From positions 5,828,001-5,892,000 of the forward strand of contig NZ_JAMZDZ010000001.1 of NCBI RefSeq assembly GCF_024172085.1: DNA of 64,000 nt, written 5' to 3'. This document shows positions 8,262-16,481 of the stretch, piece after piece (within the stretch, counting starts at the first letter, position 1; each line of letters opens with the position of its first letter). Origin of the DNA: Hamadaea flava (lineage in GTDB: Bacteria; Actinomycetota; Actinomycetes; Mycobacteriales; Micromonosporaceae). The notes beneath the pieces are model-generated. The model had not been told where the DNA came from and made no database searches. It worked only from the letters and a program-made list of their open reading frames with translations. The translations under genes were made by a program, and so were the position numbers.

Positions 8262-9512
8262 ATGGTCTTTCCGCAATCATTGAGTACGCTGCGCGAGCGC
8301 CCGTATCGGCTGCTGTGGACCGCGCGCGGCGTCTCCGCGCTGGGCAACGCGATGATCCCGGTGACCGTGGTCTTCGCCATCCTTCGCTCCGGTGGCAGCG
8401 CCCTCGACGTCGGCCTCGTGCTGACCTGCCAAGCCGTCGGCCAGGTGGCGATGCTGCCGGTGGGCGGAGTCTGGGCCGACCGGCTGTCCCGCAAGCTCGT
8501 GCTGATGGCGACCGACGCCATCCAAGCCATCTGTTACGGCCTGCTCGCCGTGCTGACCTTCCTGCAGTACGTGGCGGTGTGGCAGTTCGCCGTCACCTAC
8601 ACGATCGCCGGGATGGCTTCCGCATTCTTCACCCCGGCGTCCCGGGCCGTCATCCCCGAAGTGGTCCGCGCGGAGCAACTGCAACCGGCGAATGCCCTGC
8701 TGGGTCTGACGGACAGCACCACCAAGGTGGTCGGCCCGGCGCTTGCCGCCCTGTTGTTGGCGATCTCCAGCCCCGGCACGGCGATCCTCGTCAACGCCGT
8801 CAGCTTCCTGCTGAGCTTCGTGCTGCTCGCCCGGATGCGCCCGCACCGGCAGCCGCAGCGCTCCGAGCGACAGAACTTCCTGGCAGATCTGCGCGACGGC
8901 TGGCGGGCGGTGGCCCAGCGCCGCTGGTACCTGGCCAACCTGCTCACCTGGGGTGTGTGGAACTTCGCGATCGCGTTCTTCTTCGTCCTGGGCCCGGTCG
9001 TGATGCAGGACGGCAACGGCGGAGCCACCGCCTGGAGCGCGATCATGGTCACCGGCTCGGTCGGCTCGATCGTCGGCGGGCTGGCAGCCTTGCACTACCG
9101 GCCCCGTCGTCCACTCGTCACCGCGAACGCGGTCGCCGTGCTCGGTGCCGGCCCGCTGGCCCTGCTGGCTCGGCCCGCCCCGGTCTACGCCATCGCGATC
9201 GCCGTGGCAGTGGCCTTCGCGATGACGTCGCTGGTCAACGAGGTTCTGGCGACCACACAGCAGCAGTTGTTCCCCGAGGAGTTGCTGGCCAGGGTCAGCT
9301 CGCTGGACTGGATGATCTCGATGCTCGCCATGCCCGCCGGCTACGCCGCTGCGGCGCCAGTCGCCGAACTGCTCGGTATGCGTACGACCCTGCTGGTCGC
9401 AGCGGTGCTCATCGGCACTCCGTGCCTGCTGCTGAACTTGCTGCCGGGGGTCCGTTCGGTCCAGCGTTTCCCCGACGGCACCATCGGCATCGCCGCATTC
9501 GCGAACCGTTGA
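8262..9512 (+). CDS. MFS transporter, probable drug exporter
   Basis: 416 residues, ATG start preceded by AAAAGG. Twelve hydrophobic helices are visible. The motif-A loop GGVWADRLSRKLVL lies near residues 66-80, and FFTPASRAVIPEVV near 117-130 is typical of the MFS_3/enterobactin-exporter-like family of actinobacterial drug exporters. It should reside in the cytoplasmic membrane and use the proton gradient. It follows the GlxA-type regulator by 70 bp on the same strand and is convergent with the MarR gene 18 bp away. Confidence 0.88.
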   Translation: MVFPQSLSTLRERPYRLLWTARGVSALGNAMIPVTVVFAILRSGGSALDVGLVLTCQAVGQVAMLPVGGVWADRLSRKLVLMATDAIQAICYGLLAVLTFLQYVAVWQFAVTYTIAGMASAFFTPASRAVIPEVVRAEQLQPANALLGLTDSTTKVVGPALAALLLAISSPGTAILVNAVSFLLSFVLLARMRPHRQPQRSERQNFLADLRDGWRAVAQRRWYLANLLTWGVWNFAIAFFFVLGPVVMQDGNGGATAWSAIMVTGSVGSIVGGLAALHYRPRRPLVTANAVAVLGAGPLALLARPAPVYAIAIAVAVAFAMTSLVNEVLATTQQQLFPEELLARVSSLDWMISMLAMPAGYAAAAPVAELLGMRTTLLVAAVLIGTPCLLLNLLPGVRSVQRFPDGTIGIAAFANR

Positions 9513-9530
9513 TGGGCACCGCGGCGGCGG

Positions 9531-9989
9531 TCAGCCGGCGTCGGTGAGCTTTCGCAAGAGCCGCATCAGCTGGCTACGTTCGTCCGCCGACAGCGGTGCA
9601 AGCACCCGTTCTTGGACTTCGTCGATGACGTGGTCGAGTTCGCGGAGCCGGGCGTCACCGGCGGCTGTGATCGAGACGATGTTGCGTCGCCGGTTGCTCG
9701 GGTTGACCGTGCGCTCGACCAGCCCGAGTTGCTCCAGGTCGCCCAGCACGGCGACGACGTCGCTGCGGTCGACGCCGGTCGCCCGCCCGAGATCGGCCTG
9801 ACCGACTGGCCCCCATTCCTCCAACGCGGCGAGCAGGCGGTAGTGGTAGCTGCGAAGCCCGGCGCCGTCCGCCGCGAAGCCGTCGTTCAGCAGGCCCCGG
9901 GAACGCTCGTAATTCCGGCTGATCAGCCAGGTCACCCGATCACGGATTCGGGACGGGACAGTCGCTGACGGCACTACCTGGTCGTGCAC
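9531..9989 (-). CDS. MarR-family transcriptional regulator
   Basis: 152 residues from a GTG start. The winged helix-turn-helix is clear at about residues 60-118: VGQADLGRATGVDRSDVVAV (helices), then LVERTVNPSNRRRNIVSI (the wing). Dimerisation helices flank it. Its start codon is 18 bp from a near-perfect 17-bp palindrome (10007-10023), so it probably represses itself. The same palindrome recurs twice at 11686-11726 upstream of an unlinked gene, defining a small regulon. The divergent GNAT gene may also be controlled. The inducer is unknown. Confidence 0.92.
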   Translation of the reverse strand: MHDQVVPSATVPSRIRDRVTWLISRNYERSRGLLNDGFAADGAGLRSYHYRLLAALEEWGPVGQADLGRATGVDRSDVVAVLGDLEQLGLVERTVNPSNRRRNIVSITAAGDARLRELDHVIDEVQERVLAPLSADERSQLMRLLRKLTDAG

Positions 9990-10006
9990 GAACGCAGCGT
10001 AGCACT

Positions 10007-10023
10007 TGTTGGTGTCACCAACA
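10007..10023. promoter_or_regulatory. MarR operator, TGTTGG-N5-CCAACA
   Basis: TGTTGGTGTCACCAACA is a palindrome of two 8-bp arms around one central base. It lies 18 bp upstream of the MarR start and 65 bp upstream of the divergent GNAT gene. Two further copies with the same outer arms occur at 11686-11702 and 11710-11726. Confidence 0.8.
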
Positions 10024-10087
10024 TCTGCGTCGACCGTGCGGCTTCAGGCGTACGGTGGCTTCGGGTGATCATGCTGAGGGGTGCTTT

Positions 10088-10603
10088 ATGGCGTACGCGA
10101 TTCGCAGGATCGAGCCAGGGGAGTGGCGGCAGTTGCGGGCGCTTCGGCTGGAGGCGCTGTCGAAGGAGCCGACCGCCTTCGGCATCCGGTACGCCGACGC
10201 CGCGGCGCTCGCCGACGAGGACTGGCGACAGCAGGCAGAAGAGCACGCGACGTTCGTCGCCACCGTCGAGGACGGCGGTTGGGTGGGGATGGCCGGGATC
10301 GCTCCGCTGGAGAGGTTTCCCGGTACGGTCTGCGTCCACAGCGTCTACGTGACCTCAGCTCATCGCGGTGGTGCGGCCAAGCTGGCCGCCCGGCTGATGG
10401 ATTCCGCGATCACCTGGGCGGCGGAGAACACCGACGCCGCCCGGCTCACCTTGGGCGTACACGAGGACAACCAGCGTGCACAGGCGTTCTACCGGCGCAT
10501 CGGGTTCACCGACACGGGCATGGTGGTTCCCTACAACCTCGACCCGGCCAAGCGACTGTTCATTCTCGGCTACGAAGGATTCCGTCAAGGGCTCGCGGAA
10601 TAA
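10088..10603 (+). CDS. GNAT-family N-acetyltransferase
   Basis: 171 residues. The ATG at 10088 is chosen because GAGGGG lies at a good distance upstream. The GNAT core is visible: VHSVYVTSAHRGGAAKLAARL (residues ~79-99) is the motif-A acetyl-CoA loop (R-G-G-A-A-K), and VHEDNQRAQAFYRRIGFTDTG (~127-147) is motif B with the N-x-A-x-x-F-Y-x-x-x-G-F pattern. The substrate is unknown. It is transcribed divergently from the MarR gene, with the MarR operator between them. Confidence 0.88.
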   Translation: MAYAIRRIEPGEWRQLRALRLEALSKEPTAFGIRYADAAALADEDWRQQAEEHATFVATVEDGGWVGMAGIAPLERFPGTVCVHSVYVTSAHRGGAAKLAARLMDSAITWAAENTDAARLTLGVHEDNQRAQAFYRRIGFTDTGMVVPYNLDPAKRLFILGYEGFRQGLAE

Positions 10604-10654
10604 GGTCAGGAACGTACAAGAAGCCTTCGCCGTCGGCGGTCCAGAATCGCTTCC

Positions 10655-11050
10655 ATGCAGACCGCGCCTGTCAATTTGACCGAAGCCCTGGCTACCTTCG
10701 ACGACGTCTACAGTCCCCGGATCGTGGCCCGGGTGAACGACTACGACGTACGGATCGCGCATACCGAGGGTGAACACGTCTGGCATGTCCACGACGACAC
10801 CGACGAGTTCTTCCTCGTCCTCGACGGCCGGTTCGACGTCGCGATCCGTGACGTCGACGGCAACGAGACCACGGTGGTGCTGCGCACAGGTGACACCTTC
10901 GTCGTGCCGAGGGGCGTCGAGCACAAGCCGTCGTCGCCGGGCGGGGCGATCCTCATGTTCGAACCGTCCGGGACCGCGACGACCGGCGACCGCCACGAGG
11001 GCGAGATTCCGGAGCACGTCGACAGCACCACTGGTCACCAGCTGACCTGA
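10655..11050 (+). CDS. cupin-domain protein
   Basis: 131 residues, a single cupin_2 domain. The metal-site motif 1 is HVHDDTDEFFLVLDGRF (about residues 45-61), with two His and a Glu in place, and motif 2 is PRGVEHKPSSPGGAILMFEP (~87-106) with the final His. Such small cupins serve as isomerases, dioxygenases or ligand-binding regulators; nothing here selects among these. It lies 51 bp after the GNAT gene on the same strand and could be co-transcribed. A strong hairpin follows it. Confidence 0.88.
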   Translation: MQTAPVNLTEALATFDDVYSPRIVARVNDYDVRIAHTEGEHVWHVHDDTDEFFLVLDGRFDVAIRDVDGNETTVVLRTGDTFVVPRGVEHKPSSPGGAILMFEPSGTATTGDRHEGEIPEHVDSTTGHQLT

Positions 11051-11053
11051 CTT

Positions 11054-11092
11054 CCGTCCCCGAACCTGCCGATGCGGCGGGCTCGGGGACGG
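11054..11092. terminator. bidirectional hairpin terminator
   Basis: CCGTCCCCGA (11054-11063) and TCGGGGACGG (11083-11092) form a 10-bp GC-rich stem between the convergent cupin gene and the secreted-protein gene. There is no long U tract, as is usual in high-GC actinobacteria. Confidence 0.7.
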
Positions 11093-11105
11093 TTCGCGAT
11101 GGTGG

Positions 11106-11579
11106 TCAGCCGTCCACGCTGGTGTGGGTGGCCGTGCCGCAGGACGAGCCGGTGGTGTCGCCGCTGCCGTCGACCAGGCAGACCTTCAGCTTCACGGTGT
11201 CGCCCGCCCGCACGTTGCCGTCGATGAACGGGTCCCAGATGACGTCGGCGCCCGCGACGCCGTTGCCGTTGTATTTCGACCCGAGGCTGTAGGTCAGGTC
11301 GCCGGCCGAGGTGTGCTCGGTGACCCAGGCCCACGCCCGGATCCCGTGGCTGTCGGAACAGTTGTCGCGGATCTGGACGTAGTCGTCGTTGTTACCGCCG
11401 CCGGCGGCACCCTCGCCGTAGTCGACGAAGATGGCCGACCCGCATGCGTTGGCGGTGGTCGCGGCGAACCCGTCGTTGTACGACGCGAACGCGGGGTTGG
11501 ACAGCAGCAGGACTGTGCCGATGCTCGCGGCGGCGAGGGTCGACACTCTGCGGGCGGACCGTCCGAACGGGAGTTTCAT
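11106..11579 (-). CDS. secreted hypothetical protein
   Basis: 157 residues if the ATG at 11579 is used (AAAGGTGG lies just upstream; a GTG two codons earlier is also possible). A classical signal peptide is visible: RSARR, then the hydrophobic STLAAASIGTVLLLSNPAFA, with cleavage expected after A-F-A. The mature part has four cysteines (near residues 46, 73, 138 and 147), enough for two disulphides. It is rich in Asp, Gly, Ser and Thr, like small extracellular beta proteins. I recognise no family. It is convergent with the cupin gene. Confidence 0.75.
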   Translation of the reverse strand: MKLPFGRSARRVSTLAAASIGTVLLLSNPAFASYNDGFAATTANACGSAIFVDYGEGAAGGGNNDDYVQIRDNCSDSHGIRAWAWVTEHTSAGDLTYSLGSKYNGNGVAGADVIWDPFIDGNVRAGDTVKLKVCLVDGSGDTTGSSCGTATHTSVDG

Positions 11580-11685
11580 GCGCACCCACCTTTGTGGAGA
11601 GACAATGAGCGGGTACTGATCATGACGGAGGTCGTTCCGTTGATCAAGAGTCGCCTCGTTGACTCTGCTGGTCGGGCGTGACGCT

Positions 11686-11726
11686 TGTTGGCATCACCAA
11701 CATGCAGTATGTTGGTGCTGCCAACA
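11686..11726. promoter_or_regulatory. tandem pair of MarR-type operators
   Basis: TGTTGGCATCACCAACA (11686-11702) and TGTTGGTGCTGCCAACA (11710-11726) both fit TGTTGG-N5-CCAACA, the palindrome also found at the MarR promoter (10007-10023). Their centres are 24 bp apart. They lie 30-70 bp before the ATG at 11756, where a promoter would be expected, so repression by the nearby MarR protein is likely. Confidence 0.8.
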
Positions 11727-11755
11727 TTGATTGCTCAGTCCGAGAAGGAGCCGAC

Positions 11756-12409
11756 ATGCTCACTGTGCCCATCGAAGCCGCCGACGCGGACCCCGTCGTC
11801 CGCGTACTGGCGATCGGGCGAAGCGAGAACGTGCTGACCGACCTGGTGGCGATCCTGCGAACCAACGGGCACGCAGCCGGTGCGACCAACGAGTTCGACC
11901 GCGTCCTCGACCTGTTCGACGTCAGCCGGCTCGACGTCGTCGTCTTCGGCGGAATGGTGCCGCCAGACACCAAGGCGTACCTCCGCGAACAGATCACGAA
12001 CCGGAACGCGGCCGTGACCTTCGTCCAGGGCTACGCGGGAATACCCGGGCTGGTGGCCATGCAGGTCGAGGCCGCCGTCGCCGACACCACCGACGAACCG
12101 GCCAGCTCGGTCACGTTCGACGCCGGGACGCGTACGCTCGACGTCTCGCTCGCCGCGCCTCGACAGGTGACTGTGGTCGCCTGGTGGCACACCTCGTTCA
12201 CGCCACCGGAACCGAGGAGCACCTCACGGGTGCTCGTCGACACGCGACTATCGGCCGGTCGCCACGACGTCGCCATTCCGGAGGACGTGCCCGCCCAAGC
12301 GTCGTTCGCGACGGTCTCCGTCGGCCCGGCCGTGCACACCTTCATCATGGGAGCCATGCCGACCGGGACGACCATGGCGCGATTCCCCGGCACGGCGGGC
12401 CCGGAATAA
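11756..12409 (+). CDS. hypothetical protein, MarR-operator-controlled
   Basis: 217 residues; the ATG at 11756 follows GAAGGAG. The first ~110 residues look like an alpha/beta receiver- or Rossmann-like fold: VVRVLAIGRSENVLTDLVAIL and LDVVVFGGMVPPDTKAYL. Residues ~120-217 are predicted all-beta (SVTFDAGTRTLDVSLAAPRQ and following). No catalytic motif is evident, and the Asp/Lys set of a true receiver is not convincing. Two tandem MarR operators precede it, suggesting it is the main target of the MarR regulator at 9531-9989. Confidence 0.75.
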   Translation: MLTVPIEAADADPVVRVLAIGRSENVLTDLVAILRTNGHAAGATNEFDRVLDLFDVSRLDVVVFGGMVPPDTKAYLREQITNRNAAVTFVQGYAGIPGLVAMQVEAAVADTTDEPASSVTFDAGTRTLDVSLAAPRQVTVVAWWHTSFTPPEPRSTSRVLVDTRLSAGRHDVAIPEDVPAQASFATVSVGPAVHTFIMGAMPTGTTMARFPGTAGPE

Positions 12410-12450
12410 ATCGATTGCCTCGGCTTGCCTCCTCGGGCCAGCATGCGCCG

Positions 12451-13443
12451 ATGGAGATCCGTCGGCTCGATCCGCACGACGCGACCGCCGCCGCCGGCTG
12501 GTACGAGGCGTTCCGCTCCGGTGGCGTCGCCGACCGCGAAGCGCCGACCTTCTTCGCCGCCGAATCGGTGCTCGGACCCTTGCGCGACAACGAAACGCGG
12601 CACGCGTACGGCGCTTGGGCGGGGGACACGTGTCTCGGTGCCGCCCTGCTCCACCTGGAAAAACCGCCCAACATGCACCTGGCGGAGATCGAACTCAACG
12701 TGCCTCCGGCGTACCGCAACCGCGGCGTCGGCGGCGCGCTGTTCGACACGGCGATCGGCGTGGCCGCCGACGACGGGCGGACCCGCTGCTCGACCGAACT
12801 CAACGTGCCCCGCGCGTACACGCTCGATTCGCATCCCGGCGGCCGGTTCGCTCTCGCGCGCGGCTTCACCAGCGTCTTGTCCGAGCAGCGCTACCTGCTG
12901 GATCTGCCGTTCGACGAGGCCGGCCTCGCGGTACTGTCCAGATCCGCGACGACCGGCTACACGGTCGAGTCCTGGACCGGCCCGGTCACTGCGGCCCGCG
13001 CGGACGTCTTCGCCCAGATGCGTACGCAGATGGAGCGCGACGTGCCGGCAGGCGAGCGCGATCACGAGCCGCCGACCTTCGACGCGGACCGGGTCCTCAG
13101 CGGTGATGCCGCGACCGCCGCGCGCGGCTGGGGACTGGTGACCACGCTGGTGCTCGACCCGGCCGGCGCCCCGGTCGGATACACGCGGATCTACGTCAAC
13201 GCCGACGGCGTTCACGCCCAGCAAGACGACACCTTCGTGCTTCGCGCGCATCGCGGCCATCGGCTCGGCACCCTGGCCAAGGCCACGAACATGCGACAGC
13301 TCGCCGCACAGCATCCGACCGTGCGGCATCTGCACTCGTGGACCGCCGACAGCAACACCGCGATGCGTGCCATCAACGCCCGTTTCGGATTCCGCCCGGT
13401 GGAAGCGATGCATGTGCTCGAAGCCGACCTGAGCCGACCATAG
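12451..13443 (+). CDS. tandem-domain GNAT acetyltransferase
   Basis: 330 residues containing two GNAT folds. The N-terminal domain has IELNVPPAYRNRGVGGALFD (about residues 79-98), a canonical acetyl-CoA loop R-N-R-G-V-G-G. The C-terminal domain has LRAHRGHRLGTLAKATNMRQL (~266-286) and NTAMRAINARFGFRPV (~302-318). Such Eis/MshD-like two-domain GNATs often keep only one active half. The first loop is intact here, and the second (R-G-H-R-L-G-T) is also plausible. MshD itself acetylates the mycothiol precursor, but I see no specific evidence for that function. It lies 41 bp after the MarR-regulated gene. Confidence 0.85.
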   Translation: MEIRRLDPHDATAAAGWYEAFRSGGVADREAPTFFAAESVLGPLRDNETRHAYGAWAGDTCLGAALLHLEKPPNMHLAEIELNVPPAYRNRGVGGALFDTAIGVAADDGRTRCSTELNVPRAYTLDSHPGGRFALARGFTSVLSEQRYLLDLPFDEAGLAVLSRSATTGYTVESWTGPVTAARADVFAQMRTQMERDVPAGERDHEPPTFDADRVLSGDAATAARGWGLVTTLVLDPAGAPVGYTRIYVNADGVHAQQDDTFVLRAHRGHRLGTLAKATNMRQLAAQHPTVRHLHSWTADSNTAMRAINARFGFRPVEAMHVLEADLSRP

Positions 13444-13600
13444 TGGACAGATGATCATGTCTTTGCGCAGTCGTCGCCGGTTCGCTCCAGCGGTCGTGCG
13501 TTCACTCGCCATGCTCTGAGCACAAGGCGCAAGCCATCGTCTACGTCATCGCGCAGCACGACGCGAACGTCGCCCTGCTGCAAGAGACGGAGAAGCCGGC

Positions 13601-13879
13601 AGTCAACTGAGCCTGCTCGCCGAAGACCTATACCGAGGCCAGGCCGACGCGACGTTCGCCGCGCGCACCGTCTTCGGTACGCGCGGCTGGACGCCCACCA
13701 ATCGCCCGCTGATCGCCGCCGGCGACGCCGACGGCAACGGGACGATCGACCTCTGGGCGACGGCAGGCGACGGGACGCTCCAGTTCTACGCCGGCGACGA
13801 CAGCTCCGGGACCCCCACCGACGGCCCCCGAACCCAGGTCGGCGACAGCGGCTGGGGCTCGATCACCCGGATCAGCTGA
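13601..13879 (+). pseudogene. C-terminal fragment of an FG-GAP/VCBS-repeat secreted protein
   Basis: An open frame ending with TGA at 13879 encodes LIAAGDADGNGTIDLWATAG followed by DGTLQFYAG, the calcium-binding FG-GAP repeat found at the C-terminus of many actinobacterial extracellular hydrolases and lectins. No start codon, signal peptide or upstream domain is connected to it. The 13444-13600 stretch upstream holds only short broken frames. It is the tail of a decayed gene. Confidence 0.65.
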
Positions 13880-13924
13880 CCATCCCAAAGGACGCCCTCT
13901 TCGGAACGCCCCGCCGCCCGGTGC

Positions 13925-14752
13925 TCATCGAAGGCCGGCGAACAGGTCGTCCTCGGGAGTCGGTACGCCGGTGGTGTCGTGCACCCGGATGAACGTCTCC
14001 ATGCCCATCAACTCGGTGAACTTCTCCTTGCCCATACGCAGGAAGAAGATGTTCTCCCCCTGACTGGCATGCGCGGCGAGCGCGTCGAACTTCTCCGACC
14101 CGTACGCCTTGGTATCCACCCAGGAGGTGACCTGGTCGTCCGGCGTACCCATCTCCGACCAGTCGATCTCCTGCTCGTCGTCGCGAGTGGGCTGCTCGTC
14201 CCACTCGACACCGAGCCCGGCCATCCGCTCCTGGAACCCCGCCATCCACGACCGCGGGATCGCCGACCAGTAGACCTTCGCCACCGGTGCCTGCTCCAGC
14301 GCCGCCATCGTGATCCGGTGCGTCTGAATGTGGTCCGGGTGACCATAGCCGCCACGCTCGTCGTACGTGACGATCACATCCGGCTCGTACCGCCGGATCA
14401 GCTCGGCCAGCCGAGCGGCAGCCGTCTCGACCGGCACAGTCCAGAACGAGCCGGGCGCGTCGTTGGTCGCCCAGCCCATCATCCCCGAATCGGGATAGCC
14501 GAGCAGCTCCAGATGATCAACCCCGAGTACCTTGGCCGCAGCCTCCAACTCGGCCCGCCGGAGGGTCGCGACCGCCTCCGGGTCATGCCCGGCATCACCG
14601 GGTTTGACCCCGTCGGGTCCGTCACCACACCGGCCGTCGGTGCAGGTTACGACAACTGTTCGGATGCCTTCAGCGGCATAGCGCGCGAGTACGCCGCCGG
14701 TGGAACTGGCCTCGTCATCGGGATGGGCGTGAACCGCCATGAAGGTAAGCAC
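13925..14752 (-). CDS. PIG-L family deacetylase (mycothiol S-conjugate amidase-like)
   Basis: 275 residues. The zinc-binding A-H-P-D-D-E motif is at residues 8-13, followed by TVVVTCTDGRCGD, and the third ligand block is GYGHPDHIQTH near 138-148. The length and the order of motifs fit MshB/Mca enzymes, which hydrolyse the amide of GlcNAc-Ins or mycothiol S-conjugates. Mycothiol is the thiol of actinobacteria, so the assignment fits the host. The absence of other mycothiol genes nearby leaves Mca versus a paralogous PIG-L protein undecided. Confidence 0.85.
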   Translation of the reverse strand: MLTFMAVHAHPDDEASSTGGVLARYAAEGIRTVVVTCTDGRCGDGPDGVKPGDAGHDPEAVATLRRAELEAAAKVLGVDHLELLGYPDSGMMGWATNDAPGSFWTVPVETAAARLAELIRRYEPDVIVTYDERGGYGHPDHIQTHRITMAALEQAPVAKVYWSAIPRSWMAGFQERMAGLGVEWDEQPTRDDEQEIDWSEMGTPDDQVTSWVDTKAYGSEKFDALAAHASQGENIFFLRMGKEKFTELMGMETFIRVHDTTGVPTPEDDLFAGLR

Positions 14753-14804
14753 GCTCCCGACCCTACGTCGCGCCTCCGACAGACCTGAGCCGTTTTCGAG
14801 GCGC

Positions 14805-15416
14805 TCAGTCTTGGGGCCAGGCGGCCAGCGCCAGTTCTGCCGTTTCGGAGAGCTCTGTGATCGTCGCGCCGTCGCGGGCGCGCTGTGACATGCCCTGGAT
14901 GACGGCGGCGAAGTACGCGGCCAGCGCGTGCGGGTTGGCCGCGGCGGACAGCTCTCCCTGCCGCTGCGCGGTCTTCAGGCGTGTCTCGAAGGCTTCCAGG
15001 TTCGCGTTGCGCAGGTCGCGCAGGAATTCCGCGACGTCGGCGTCCTGGACGGTGACGTTGGTGGTGGCGCTGATGGTCAGACAGCCGGCCGGGTGGGACG
15101 GGTCGGGGTAGACGACCGCCGCCTCGCGAAGGATGCGGCGGAACGCGTCACGGGCTGTGGGCTCCGCTTCCAGGGCGGCGCCGACGAACGCACCGACGGG
15201 GGAGCGTCCGTAGCTGCGGACGACCTCTTTGAACAGGGACTTCTTGTCCCCGAACGCCGCATAGAGGCTGCCGGGCTTGATGCCCATCGCGTGGGTCAGC
15301 TCGCCGATGGAGGTGGCCTCGTAGCCGTGCTCCCAGAACAGCAAGGTGGCGGCTGTCAGGGCAGTCGTGCGGTCGAACGACAACGGTCGTCCACGCTTCA
15401 CGCCTGGTGCACTCAT
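14805..15416 (-). CDS. TetR-family transcriptional regulator
   Basis: 203 residues. The N-terminal helix-turn-helix is IGELTHAMGIKPGSLYAAFG followed by DKKSLFKEVV (about residues 37-66), the usual TetR_N pattern. The C-terminal ligand domain resembles that of TetR_C_16-like regulators (RILREAAVVYPDPSHPAGCL). It is transcribed divergently from the SDR gene, and the gap holds a perfect inverted repeat (15461-15484) adjacent to the SDR start, so it most likely represses the SDR gene and itself. Confidence 0.92.
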   Translation of the reverse strand: MSAPGVKRGRPLSFDRTTALTAATLLFWEHGYEATSIGELTHAMGIKPGSLYAAFGDKKSLFKEVVRSYGRSPVGAFVGAALEAEPTARDAFRRILREAAVVYPDPSHPAGCLTISATTNVTVQDADVAEFLRDLRNANLEAFETRLKTAQRQGELSAAANPHALAAYFAAVIQGMSQRARDGATITELSETAELALAAWPQD

Positions 15417-15460
15417 GCCTCGATTCTAGAGCGAGCGCTCAAGAATTTGTGCTAGGTTTC

Positions 15461-15484
15461 TTTCTTGAGTCAACGCTCAAGAAA
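15461..15484. promoter_or_regulatory. TetR operator, perfect inverted repeat
   Basis: TTTCTTGAG-TCAACG-CTCAAGAAA has two perfect 9-bp arms around 6 bp. It lies between the divergent TetR and SDR genes, 20 bp before the SDR start. A related half-site, GAGCGCTCAAGAA, lies at 15433-15445, close to the TetR start, giving two sites in the 88-bp gap. Confidence 0.8.
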
Positions 15485-15504
15485 TGGGGAGGCGGGCGAC
15501 TGCC

Positions 15505-16278
15505 ATGGAAACAGGACCACTTGAGGGCAAGATTGCGCTGGTCACCGGCGGCAGCCGAGGCATCGGCCGAGCCATCGCCGAACGACTCGCCAAGGACGGC
15601 GCCACCGTTGGCGTCGCCTACGCCCGCGACGAGGCGGCGGCGAACGACACCGTCGAGCGAATCCACAAAGACGGCGGGCTGGCCTTTGCGGTGTGCGCGG
15701 AACTAGGACGGCACGGCGATGCGACCCGCTTGTGGGCCGCGTTCGACGCCGGGGGCAAGGACCACGTGCCTGACGGGAAGCTCGACATCATCGTCAACAA
15801 CGCCGCCATCGGACGCAGCGCGGCGCTGACCTCGTTGACCGAGGACGGGTTCGACGAAGTCTTCGCCGTGAACGTGCGTGCGCCGTTCTTCATCGTGCAG
15901 CAAGGGCTGTCCCGTCTGCGGGACGGCGGCCGGATCATCAACATCTCCAGCGGCGCGGCCAGCCTGGCCATGCCAGAGATCATCGCCTACGGCGCAACCA
16001 AGGGAGCCCTGGACACCTTCACCCTCAATCTCGCCAAGGAACTGGGCCCGCGGGGCATCACGGTCAACTCGGTGGCCCCCGGAATCGTCGATACGGACAC
16101 CAATGCGGGCTGGCTCCGTGGCAACCCGCAGGCCGAGGCGTACGCGGCATCCTTGGCTGCGCTAGGCCGGGTCGGGCAACCGGAAGACGTGGCCGACATC
16201 GTGGCCTTCCTCGCGTCCAACGATGCGCGCTGGGTGACAGGCCGGGTCGTCGACGCCACGGGAGGCGCCGGGCTGTGA
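15505..16278 (+). CDS. short-chain dehydrogenase/reductase
   Basis: 257 residues from the ATG at 15505, preceded by GGGGAGG. The Rossmann NAD(P) motif TGGSRGIG is at residues ~13-20, NNAA near 95, the catalytic Tyr-Lys pair in YGATKGA near 160-166, and the Ser in INISSGAAS near 143-151. This is a classical SDR oxidoreductase of the FabG/glucose-dehydrogenase type; the substrate is unknown. The divergent TetR gene and the palindromic operator in front of it indicate ligand-inducible expression. Confidence 0.93.
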   Translation: METGPLEGKIALVTGGSRGIGRAIAERLAKDGATVGVAYARDEAAANDTVERIHKDGGLAFAVCAELGRHGDATRLWAAFDAGGKDHVPDGKLDIIVNNAAIGRSAALTSLTEDGFDEVFAVNVRAPFFIVQQGLSRLRDGGRIINISSGAASLAMPEIIAYGATKGALDTFTLNLAKELGPRGITVNSVAPGIVDTDTNAGWLRGNPQAEAYAASLAALGRVGQPEDVADIVAFLASNDARWVTGRVVDATGGAGL

Positions 16279-16334
16279 ACCGCTCCTGCCTGGAGCGCGC
16301 TGCGCCAGGCTGATTCGGGACCACCGGGGCGCTC

Positions 16335-16376
16335 AGCGGTGCTGGGCACGTGTGCGATCACGGTCCCAGCACCGCT
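16335..16376. terminator. bidirectional hairpin terminator
   Basis: AGCGGTGCTGGG (16335-16346) and CCCAGCACCGCT (16365-16376) form a perfect 12-bp stem between the convergent SDR gene and the minus-strand operon that ends at 16482. Confidence 0.75.
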
Positions 16377-16481
16377 TCGGTTTCCAGTGAGTCCACACCG
16401 CAGCACGAGGGGTCGCCGCGACCGCGAGGGCCGTCGTTCTGCGGGTTCGCCCACCATCAAGCAGCTACGGGACGTCCAGCC

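Noticed and set aside
7949-9547. 532-residue plus-strand frame
   Set aside because: Out-of-frame shadow of the regulator C-terminus and the MFS transporter; Arg/Pro-rich without motifs.
11731-13443. 570-residue frame running through two genes
   Set aside because: Its first half is out-of-frame Arg-rich sequence of the 11756-12409 gene; only the part from 12451 is the GNAT protein.
12031-13512. 493-residue minus-strand frame
   Set aside because: Antisense of the GNAT and MarR-regulated genes, with low-complexity GC-driven composition.
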